Below, one piece after another: positions 1-5,261 of a stretch of DNA of 5,261 nt; positions within the stretch are counted from its first letter, which is position 1; each line of letters opens with the position of its first letter. The notes beneath the pieces were generated by a model. The model was not told the DNA's origin. It was given only the letters and a program-made list of their open reading frames with translations, and did not search any database. Source of the stretch: DASTRU01 sp035761045. Lineage in GTDB: Bacteria; Pseudomonadota; Gammaproteobacteria; Burkholderiales; Burkholderiaceae_E. Location of the stretch: contig DASTRU010000285.1 in assembly GCA_035761045.1 (NCBI GenBank), forward strand, positions 1 through 5,261, written 5' to 3'. Made by a program: the position numbers and the translations under genes.

Positions 1-2
1 AT

Positions 3-422
3 TTAGGGGGTTGGGGTGATCGAGCGCGTGGTCAACGTGGCGGTCAGTTGATGAAACGCGGCGGGATCGCGTCGCTTCAAGCGTTCAAGTTGAGCCGCCA
101 ATGCATCGACCGATTCGGAAGCTTCCTTGTCCTTGACCTGCTCGATCTTTCGATGAATATCCTTTAGACATTCCAAGGCTTCTTGCGCTCGTGGCGATGA
201 AAGTGGCACCGCCTTCGTCATTTCAAGCAGCACCTCGGTAATCAACCCCAACTGACGCCCGTATGACGCGATATGAAATGCTTGCTTCTCGATTTCCGCC
301 ACCCCCGCGTTAGGGGGAATAGCGTTCAAGAACCAATCGACGTTGGGCTCGATACGCTGCGCGACACTGCCGCTCCATGGGCAATGAATTTGTGGTGCCC
401 ATATCCAAAACCAAGGAAACAT
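3..422 (-). CDS. Conserved-looking hypothetical protein, tryptophan-rich N-terminus, likely helical/coiled-coil C-terminal half
   Basis: The frame encodes 139 residues from an ATG at 420-422 to a TAA at 3-5. I do not recognise the family. The start is supported by AAGGA (431-435, minus strand) eight bases upstream. The first 16 residues are rich in aromatics and proline (W4, F5, W6, W8, W16, with P3, P10 and P15), followed by a GSVAQ stretch. This is too short and too proline-containing to be a confident membrane helix, and it has no positive n-region typical of a signal peptide. Residues of about 75-125 are rich in E, K, R, A, L and Q and look helical, perhaps coiled coil. The last ten residues are Thr/Pro-rich. 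It lies 50 bases downstream of the PH-domain gene in the same direction, so the two may be co-transcribed. No catalytic motif is visible. I am fairly sure it is a real gene because of the ribosome binding site and coherent composition, but its role is unknown. Confidence 0.72.
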   Translation of the reverse strand: MFPWFWIWAPQIHCPWSGSVAQRIEPNVDWFLNAIPPNAGVAEIEKQAFHIASYGRQLGLITEVLLEMTKAVPLSSPRAQEALECLKDIHRKIEQVKDKEASESVDALAAQLERLKRRDPAAFHQLTATLTTRSITPTP

Positions 423-430
423 AAGTTCGA

Positions 431-435
431 TCCTT
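431..435 (-). promoter_or_regulatory. Ribosome binding site of the tryptophan-rich hypothetical gene
   Basis: Read on the minus strand, AAGGA stands eight bases before the ATG at 422. It lies in the 50-base gap after the PH-domain gene, so the downstream gene has its own translation start signal rather than depending on coupling. Confidence 0.6.
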
Positions 436-472
436 AACGATTCGACGACAACAAGAACGATTGGGCGAAGGT

Positions 473-850
473 TTAACGCAAGACGTAAGAAGCAAGTACA
501 GCTTGAACTTGATAGATATCAAGACGCTTGTTGAACTTCTTGACGATGGGCGCGGGATTGCCCGAAATCCAAATATGCAAATCGGCTTCAAGGTCGAAAT
601 GCCCCGCCGTCTCGACGCTGAAACGGGTAATCGATCGGTAAGGAAGCGAGTGGTAGGCCACCTTGGAGCCGGTTAGCCCTTGTCGGTCCACCAACACCAA
701 GCGCTTGTCGGTAAAGACGAATAAATCGCGGATAAGTTGATAAGCACGCTCGACCCGTTCATTAGGCGCGAGCACGCGCGCGAATTCGTCGTGAATCTTG
801 GCGGGATCGATTTCCGAAGCGTTACCGAGCAAACCATCGAGAAAACCCAT
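473..850 (-). CDS. PH domain-containing protein (bacterial PH-like, bPH_1/PF08000 type)
   Basis: The frame encodes 125 residues ending in TAA at 473-475. Two ATGs are possible, at 856 and 850. The AGGAG at 857-861 directly abuts the first but stands six bases from the second, so 850 is chosen. That gives an N-terminus MGFLDGLLGNASEID, a pattern seen in small bacterial PH-domain proteins. Residues of about 30-97 carry the beta-rich core: a strand around DLFVFTDKRLVLVD (42-55), a turn with G58 and G61, then YHSLPYRSITRFSVE (66-80) and a strand with D90, H92 and W94. The segment 105-124 should form the C-terminal helix. The length is normal for a single-domain member. No signal peptide or membrane helix is seen, so it is probably cytosolic. 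Bacterial PH-like domains of this type are known structurally but mostly have no assigned function. It is divergent from hemN across about 170 bases and probably leads a two-gene unit. Confidence 0.85.
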   Translation of the reverse strand: MGFLDGLLGNASEIDPAKIHDEFARVLAPNERVERAYQLIRDLFVFTDKRLVLVDRQGLTGSKVAYHSLPYRSITRFSVETAGHFDLEADLHIWISGNPAPIVKKFNKRLDIYQVQAVLASYVLR

Positions 851-856
851 ACGCAT

Positions 857-861
857 CTCCT
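857..861 (-). promoter_or_regulatory. Ribosome binding site that decides the PH-gene start
   Basis: On the minus strand AGGAG is immediately followed by ATGCGTATG. Spacing is zero to the first ATG (856) and six bases to the second (850). Only the second is compatible with ordinary initiation, so the protein should begin MGFLDG. Confidence 0.75.
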
Positions 862-938
862 AATAAAAGATCGTGGCGGCACGTGGCCGCAAGGCGGCGT
901 GCGACTTTATCCCAGGTCCGCCGGCACGGCTTATTTGC

Positions 939-952
939 TTGATCCAGATCAA
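939..952 (+). promoter_or_regulatory. FNR/ANR-family binding site upstream of hemN
   Basis: TTGAT-CCAG-ATCAA matches the FNR consensus TTGAT-N4-ATCAA at all ten defined positions. The symmetry extends to seven-base arms, GCTTGAT and ATCAAGC, at 937-943 and 948-954. FNR-type proteins are oxygen-labile iron-sulfur activators in many proteobacteria, and hemN and cbb3 assembly genes are classic targets. The centre is 945.5, which is 41.5 bases before a start site near 987, the class II activating position. The box lies between divergent genes, so an effect on the PH gene is also possible, but I see no equally well-spaced -10 on that side. Other CRP/FNR members that bind the same box, such as Dnr-like regulators, cannot be excluded. 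Confidence 0.88.
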
Positions 953-974
953 GCCCGGCGCGGGCAAAGGCTCT

Positions 975-980
975 TACAGT
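975..980 (+). promoter_or_regulatory. Possible -10 element of the hemN promoter
   Basis: TACAGT matches four of six positions of TATAAT, including the conserved first T-A and last T. It would place the transcript start near 987, exactly 41.5 bases from the centre of the FNR box. There is no good -35 hexamer, as expected where an activator occupies that position. The assignment rests on spacing and is not unique. Confidence 0.5.
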
Positions 981-984
981 GCAA

Positions 985-1008
985 TGACGCCATCGTTTGA
1001 TGGCGTCA
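985..1008 (+). promoter_or_regulatory. 10-bp hairpin in the hemN leader
   Basis: TGACGCCATC (985-994) and GATGGCGTCA (999-1008) are perfectly complementary around a GTTT loop. A short pyrimidine stretch, TCTTTTCC, follows at 1010-1017. The hairpin begins at the predicted transcript start. The gene to its left reads away from it, so it is not the terminator of an upstream plus-strand gene. It may be a stabilising 5' hairpin, a weak attenuator, or an operator for a second regulator. Confidence 0.6.
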
Positions 1009-1029
1009 GTCTTTTCCTGACTCTTGCCC

Positions 1030-2427
1030 ATGCCTTGCTCCACCCTTGACGCGCCGTGTGAATTCGACGCGGAACTGATTCAACGCTTGGACCGGCGCGG
1101 ACCGCGCTACACGTCTTATCCAACGGCGGATCGCTTCCACGACCATTTCGGTTTGAGCGACTACATGCACGCGGTACGCACGCGCACGCAACGCGCGTTG
1201 TCGATGTATGTGCACATCCCGTTTTGCGAATCGGTTTGTTATTACTGCGCGTGCAATAAGGTGGTGACGCGACGGCACGACATGGCCGAGGAATATTTGC
1301 GTCGCCTCTTGCGCGAGCTTGAATTACACGCCGCGATGCTAGGCGGCGGCCAGCGTATCGAACAATCGCATTTAGGCGGTGGCACGCCCACTTACTTTAG
1401 CGACACGCAGTTGGCCCGATTGATGGGTGCGATCCGCGCGGGGTTTGGACTGGCCGCCGACGATATCGGCGAGTTCTCGATCGAGGTGGATCCGCGCACC
1501 GTGACGCCCGAGCGGATCGCGCATTTGCGTGCCTTTGGCTTTAACCGGCTTAGTTTTGGCGTGCAAGACTTCGACCCAGCGGTGCAAAAAGCAGTGCATC
1601 GCGAACAAAGCTTCGAGCAAACCCATGCGCTCGTCGCGGCGGCGCGCGATGCGCGGTTTCGTTCGGTGTCGATCGACTTGATTTATGGCTTGCCGCTGCA
1701 AACCCCCGCGAGCTTTACATCCACCATTGGGCAGTTGTGCGCGCTCAATCCAGATCGCGTCGCGGTGTATAGCTATGCACACCTGCCGCAGGTATTCAAA
1801 CCGCAACGACGCATCGACACGGCGCAATTGCCCACGCCGGCCAGTAAGCTTGACTTGCTTCGCGTCGTGATCGAACGGTTAACGCAAGCGGGTTATGCGC
1901 ATATCGGCATGGACCATTTCGCGAAGATGGAAGACAGCCTTGCCGTGGCGCAACGACAAGGGCGTTTGCATCGTAATTTCCAAGGCTATTCGACGCATGC
2001 GAGCGCTAATTTGATTGGCGTGGGCGTGTCGGCGATTGGCGCCATGGGCGCCACGTATTCGCAAAACGAGAAGGATCTCGCACGCTACAACGCACGAATC
2101 GACGCCGGCGAAATACCAATCGCGCGCGGCGTGGCTCTTAGCCGCGACGACGTGGTGAGGCGTAGCGTCATTCAAGCCTTGTTGTGCCATAACGAATTAA
2201 GCAAGCGCGCGATCGAAACCACGTTTTCCATCGGCTTTGACGAGTACTTCGAAAGCGAGCTGCGTGAACTGGAAGCCTTCGCGATGGAAGGCTTGGTCGA
2301 ACTCGACGACGACTGGATCACGATTTCTCCACGCGGTCGACTACTCGCGCGCAACATCGCGATGCCGTTCGATCGTTATTTACGCGAACACCAAACCGCG
2401 AATCGATATTCGCGGACGATCGGCTAA
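1030..2427 (+). CDS. hemN: Oxygen-independent coproporphyrinogen III dehydrogenase (HemN)
   Basis: This radical SAM enzyme oxidatively decarboxylates coproporphyrinogen III to protoporphyrinogen IX without oxygen, in the cytosol, for heme synthesis under low oxygen. The protein has 465 residues from the ATG at 1030, close to the 457 of E. coli HemN. It carries GPRYTSYPT (24-32), the cluster cysteines C66-x3-C70-x2-C73 plus the extra C75 of true HemN, GGGTPTY (116-122), IEVDPR (151-156), RLSFGVQDF (173-181), DLIYGLP (216-222), GMDHFA (293-298) and LHRNFQGYS (313-321). The last group separates it from HemW-like relatives. The C-terminal HemN_C region follows. A TTG at 1024 is in frame just downstream of an in-frame TGA at 1018, so only 1024 or 1030 can be the start. 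Neither has a clear Shine-Dalgarno sequence. It is the first gene of the plus-strand operon and stands behind an FNR box. Confidence 0.97.
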   Translation: MPCSTLDAPCEFDAELIQRLDRRGPRYTSYPTADRFHDHFGLSDYMHAVRTRTQRALSMYVHIPFCESVCYYCACNKVVTRRHDMAEEYLRRLLRELELHAAMLGGGQRIEQSHLGGGTPTYFSDTQLARLMGAIRAGFGLAADDIGEFSIEVDPRTVTPERIAHLRAFGFNRLSFGVQDFDPAVQKAVHREQSFEQTHALVAAARDARFRSVSIDLIYGLPLQTPASFTSTIGQLCALNPDRVAVYSYAHLPQVFKPQRRIDTAQLPTPASKLDLLRVVIERLTQAGYAHIGMDHFAKMEDSLAVAQRQGRLHRNFQGYSTHASANLIGVGVSAIGAMGATYSQNEKDLARYNARIDAGEIPIARGVALSRDDVVRRSVIQALLCHNELSKRAIETTFSIGFDEYFESELRELEAFAMEGLVELDDDWITISPRGRLLARNIAMPFDRYLREHQTANRYSRTIG

Positions 2428-2435
2428 GACACGGC

Positions 2436-3230
2436 ATGGCACTAACCACCACGCTTTTTTCCGCTTGGCTCGTTGGACTGGCGGGTGGCGTTCACTGCGT
2501 TGGCATGTGCGGCGGCGTGATAGGCGCGATGAGCGCGGCCTCGTCCTCGCCGCCGGCGCGCGTATTGGAAACCGTGGCGCTCGTTCCCTCGGGCCGAGCA
2601 GCCGTATTGCTCGGCGTGCGCACGCCAAGTTTCGCGACCACGCAAGCGGCCTATCACACCGGGCGGCTCGCGTCGTATTCCTTAGTGGGACTTATCGCGG
2701 GCGGCCTAGGCGCGTTTCCTTGGTGGGTACGCGATGTTCGTCCCGCGCAGTACGCGCTGTATTTTTTATCGAGCTTGGTTGTCGTGATGCTTGGCCTTTC
2801 ACTCGCGCTGCGCGGCCGTGGCATGACGTGGTTGGAACGCTTGGGCGTGCGTTGCTGGAGTCGATTGCAACCCTTGACACGGCATGTGCTGCCGGCCAAC
2901 ACCACGCCGCGCGCCTTCGGACTTGGCGCGTTATGGGGCTTCGTGCCGTGCGGTCTTGTGTACTCGATGTTGCTAACCGCTTTTCTCTCGGGGTCGCTCA
3001 CGCAAGGCGCGCTCGTAATGCTGCTTTTTGGTCTTGGCACCTTGCCGCATTTATTGGCCTTTGCTTGGTGCGCGAATCAAGTGCGCCCGCATCTAAAAAA
3101 ACCTTACGTGCGACTTATCGCCGGCGTCGCGGTGATGATGCTTGGCCTCGTCGGCATCACACAGGCATGGGCTCGAATGGATATGGCGGACGCATGGTTT
3201 TGCACGCCTTCCCTAAGTTTTGGCGCGTGA
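2436..3230 (+). CDS. SafE/DsbD_2-type integral membrane protein (sulfite exporter TauE/SafE family), probable cbb3 oxidase assembly or copper-handling role
   Basis: The protein has 264 residues with about six membrane segments: roughly 7-33, 77-97, 105-125, 161-184, 188-212 and 225-245. The first contains GGVHCVGMCGG (17-27, with H20, C21, M24 and C25). The fourth contains WGFVPCGLVYSML (167-179, with P171 and C172). These paired Cys-containing motifs in membrane helices are hallmarks of the DsbD_2 (PF13386) group, usually labelled sulfite exporter TauE/SafE. The label says little about substrate. Members often sit next to ccoI/ccoS and hemN, and their thiol, Met and His residues suit metal or electron transfer, but that is inference. 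The stretch 34-75 between the first two helices is a long loop. One further cysteine, C256, is in the tail. The gene begins eight bases after the hemN stop with only a weak upstream signal. Its TGA overlaps the ccoI ATG, pointing to coupled translation. Confidence 0.88.
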   Translation: MALTTTLFSAWLVGLAGGVHCVGMCGGVIGAMSAASSSPPARVLETVALVPSGRAAVLLGVRTPSFATTQAAYHTGRLASYSLVGLIAGGLGAFPWWVRDVRPAQYALYFLSSLVVVMLGLSLALRGRGMTWLERLGVRCWSRLQPLTRHVLPANTTPRAFGLGALWGFVPCGLVYSMLLTAFLSGSLTQGALVMLLFGLGTLPHLLAFAWCANQVRPHLKKPYVRLIAGVAVMMLGLVGITQAWARMDMADAWFCTPSLSFGA

Positions 3231-5261
3231 TGGACAACTTGGCGTCTCCTCAATCGTGCTTTCACTGCGAGGCGCAAATCCCCGCGGGCGTGCACTTGCA
3301 CGTCGAGCATGCGAGCGTTTTGCGTCCCGTGTGTTGCCACGGGTGTGAAGCCGTGGCGCGCACGATTCTCGCGGGAGGGTTCGATGCGTATTACCAGCAG
3401 CGCGCGCAAGCCGCCGAACGCCAAGAATCACGCCCCTCCTCCGAATACGCCGCGTACGACGACGAGGTGTTTCTCGCGAGCTGCGCGCCCACGCGTTCCA
3501 ATGGCACGCGCGCCACGACCTTATCGATCGAAGGATTGCGCTGCGCCGCCTGCGTGTGGTTGATTGAAAAAGCGTTATCGAAGGTTGACGGCATTCTCGC
3601 GTTCGAACCAAGTTTGATGACCGGGCGCGCGCATCTTCATTGGGATCCCCGAATCACGCCGCTTTCCGCCATTCTCGAAGCGCTCGACGCGGTGGGCTAT
3701 CGCGCTTGGCCGTTCGACATAACGCGCCAAGCCGCACTTGACCGATCCGCGCAACGCGATACGGTCAAACGCTTATTCGTCGCGGGCTTGGGGATGATGC
3801 AAGTGATGATGCTGGCATGGCCGGTATACACGAGCGCCCCGGGAGACATCGAGGAGCTTTGGCTGTCGCTCATTCGCTGGGCCAGCCTTGTCCTCACACT
3901 GCCGGTGGTGGCGTACTCGGCGATACCTATTTTTCGCGGCGCTTGGAAAGATTTGAAAGCGCGACGCGTGGGCATGGACGTGCCCGTCGCGATTGCGATC
4001 GCGGGCGCGTACGGCGCGAGCGTATGGAATACCTGGCAGCGCACGGGCGAGGTGTATTACGACTCGATCACGATGTTCGTGTTCTTGCTGCTCCTGGGCC
4101 GCGCGCTTGAGTCTCATGCGCGACGTCGCGCGTCGCGCGGGTTGGATGACTTGGCGCGCGCGACGCCCCATACCGCGCACCGTGTTATTCAAGACGACAT
4201 CGCCACGCGCTTGGAATGCGTCGCCGCGCATGCCTTGCGCATTAATGACGTGATCGAGGTGCAAGCCGGCGAAACATGCGCCGTCGATGTCACGCTAAAA
4301 AGCCATCGGGTGGAAGTCGACCTCTCCTTGCTCACCGGGGAATCGCTGCCCGTCGTGCGCGAATGCGGCGAACGAATACCCGCGGGCGCGGTTTGCCTAA
4401 GCGGTCCGATTCGCGCGACCGTCATCGCGCAAACCGAAGCGAGCACCTTGAATACGATCGAACGCTTAGTCGCGCGCGCGGCGCAAGAACGTCCCGGCAT
4501 CGCACGCCTCGCGGACCGCGTGGCCGCGCATTTCTTATTCGCGCTTCTTATCGCCACGACGGCGGTGGCCATCGTATGGTTCACGATCGACCCCGCTCGC
4601 GCATGGCCGATCGCGCTTGCGATGCTTGTTGTCTCGTGTCCATGCGCGCTGTCGTTAGCCACGCCCGCCGCGTTCGCGGCATCCACCGCCGCACTCGCGC
4701 GACGCGGCGTGTTGATCGCGCAACCCGGCGCGCTCGAACGCCTCGCGCAAGTCACCGACGTGGTGTTCGATAAAACGGGAACCTTGACTCAAGCGCGCCC
4801 GGTGCTGCAATCGATTCAGCCCAGCGAAGGCGTCGATGAAGATTCAGCGCTGACATGGGCCGCCGCGCTCGGTCAAGGCTCGCATCATCCAATGAGCCGC
4901 GCGATGGTCGACGCCGCACGTGCGCGCGGGTTGGAAATTCCAACCACCGACGACGTCATACCGCATGTAGGCAGCGGCATTGAAGCGCACGTGCTCGGTC
5001 TGCGATTACGGCTAGGACGCCGTGATTTCGTGGTGCCACGTCATGCGTCATCCTCGGACGACGGCCGCATATGGCTTGCCTGCGAAGGCCAATCGATCGC
5101 CGCGTTTAGTTGTTTCGCGCCCTTGCGCGCGGATGCGGCGGTCACCGTTGGCCGACTCTCAACCGCGGGAGTGCGCGCGCATCTTTTTTCTGGCGACGCA
5201 CCCTCGTCTACTCACGCAATCGCGCGAACCGTTGGCATCACTCAATGGCAAGGCGCCTTAT
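3230..5261 (+). CDS. ccoI: Copper-translocating P1B-type ATPase, CcoI/FixI type, C-terminus cut by the window edge
   Basis: The frame is open from ATG 3230 to the last base, giving 677 residues. Family members usually have about 800, so the C-terminal part, including the expected GDGxND hinge motif and last two membrane helices, lies outside. An N-terminal cysteine-rich metal-binding region has C10-x2-C13 and C35, C36, C39. An HMA domain follows with C105-A-A-C108 (GLRCAACVWLIE). Membrane segments start near 182, 214 and 250, with GMMQVMMLAW (188-197) typical of CcoI. Later motifs are TGES (369-372), the membrane metal site C470-P-C472, the phosphorylated aspartate in DKTGT (D514), an HP motif (H553-P554), GSG (581-583) and SGD (654-656). 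CcoI/FixI (CopA2-type) ATPases export copper for assembly of the CuB centre of cbb3 oxidase rather than for tolerance. The N-terminal double cysteine region and neighbours favour this over CopA. The start overlaps the previous stop (TGATG), suggesting translational coupling. An in-frame GTG (3227) and ATG (3194) exist upstream but fit the family N-terminus less well. Confidence 0.93.
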   Translation, partial: MDNLASPQSCFHCEAQIPAGVHLHVEHASVLRPVCCHGCEAVARTILAGGFDAYYQQRAQAAERQESRPSSEYAAYDDEVFLASCAPTRSNGTRATTLSIEGLRCAACVWLIEKALSKVDGILAFEPSLMTGRAHLHWDPRITPLSAILEALDAVGYRAWPFDITRQAALDRSAQRDTVKRLFVAGLGMMQVMMLAWPVYTSAPGDIEELWLSLIRWASLVLTLPVVAYSAIPIFRGAWKDLKARRVGMDVPVAIAIAGAYGASVWNTWQRTGEVYYDSITMFVFLLLLGRALESHARRRASRGLDDLARATPHTAHRVIQDDIATRLECVAAHALRINDVIEVQAGETCAVDVTLKSHRVEVDLSLLTGESLPVVRECGERIPAGAVCLSGPIRATVIAQTEASTLNTIERLVARAAQERPGIARLADRVAAHFLFALLIATTAVAIVWFTIDPARAWPIALAMLVVSCPCALSLATPAAFAASTAALARRGVLIAQPGALERLAQVTDVVFDKTGTLTQARPVLQSIQPSEGVDEDSALTWAAALGQGSHHPMSRAMVDAARARGLEIPTTDDVIPHVGSGIEAHVLGLRLRLGRRDFVVPRHASSSDDGRIWLACEGQSIAAFSCFAPLRADAAVTVGRLSTAGVRAHLFSGDAPSSTHAIARTVGITQWQGAL

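Noticed and set aside
437..464. Direct repeat AACGATT, 19 bases apart, between the two minus-strand genes and at the end of the PH gene
   Set aside because: Seven bases repeated only twice, with no further structure, is expected by chance.
461..676. Plus-strand open frame opposite the PH-domain gene
   Set aside because: It is antisense to a gene with a recognised domain and ribosome binding site, and its product shows no coherent features.
879..902. Imperfect GC-rich hairpin (GCAC and GCCGC arms pairing with GCGGC and GTGC around AAG) upstream of the PH gene
   Set aside because: It has a three-base bulge and a short stem in a GC-rich spacer, which is easily found by chance. The T-rich stretch that follows on the minus strand is too distant for a terminator.
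953..965. Small inverted repeat GCCCG-GCG-CGGGC just after the FNR box
   Set aside because: It is only five base pairs, lies upstream of the predicted transcript start, and is plausible by chance at this base composition.
2428..2435. Possible terminator or promoter between hemN and the SafE-like gene
   Set aside because: The gap is only eight bases, with no room for either. The genes are best read as one operon.
3194..3232. Earlier in-frame ATG (3194) or GTG (3227) as the ccoI start
   Set aside because: Starting at 3194 would overlap the previous gene by 37 bases and add residues unlike the family, which usually begins a few residues before the first Cys pair. The 3230 ATG gives nine residues before C10 and a classic TGATG overlap.
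4189..4755. Long open minus-strand frame of 188 codons inside ccoI, with others at 3773-4264 (minus) and 4276-4773 (plus, different frame)
   Set aside because: They lie wholly within the well-supported ccoI frame, have arginine- and alanine-rich composition typical of out-of-frame GC-rich DNA, and show no recognisable motif.

Overview
The window carries one assembly locus for an anaerobic or microaerobic respiratory chain, plus a small divergent pair of genes. The moderately GC-rich sequence favours GCG and CGC codons. Its proteins look most like those of a betaproteobacterium, probably Burkholderiales. That placement rests on protein style and gene order; no rRNA or other phylogenetic marker is present.

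Left part, minus strand, read right to left: a small protein with a bacterial PH-like domain (850-473), then a 139-residue protein of unknown function with a tryptophan-rich N-terminus (422-3). They lie 50 bases apart in the same direction, and each has a recognisable Shine-Dalgarno sequence. For the PH gene, the Shine-Dalgarno position favours the second of two closely spaced ATG codons.

Divergent intergenic region (about 851-1029): it holds a perfect FNR/ANR-type box, TTGAT-CCAG-ATCAA at 939-952. The box is spaced as in a class II activated promoter relative to a possible -10 element at 975-980. A 10-bp hairpin (985-1008) lies at the predicted transcript start, and no convincing ribosome binding site precedes the next gene.

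Right part, plus strand, a tightly packed operon: hemN (oxygen-independent coproporphyrinogen III dehydrogenase), then a DsbD_2/SafE-type membrane protein after 8 bases, then a ccoI/fixI-type copper P-type ATPase whose ATG overlaps the preceding stop by one base. The ATPase is open to the right edge of the window and lacks its C-terminal part. HemN supplies heme when oxygen is scarce. CcoI supplies copper to cbb3-type cytochrome c oxidase, and the SafE-like protein is commonly found beside it. An FNR-type regulator sensing low oxygen would switch on all three together. The oxidase genes themselves (ccoNOQP) and ccoS are not in the window and would be expected to the right.

I see no mobile element, CRISPR array, tRNA or rRNA, and no clearly novel system. 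The least ordinary features are the 5' leader of hemN and the uncharacterised gene pair on its other side.
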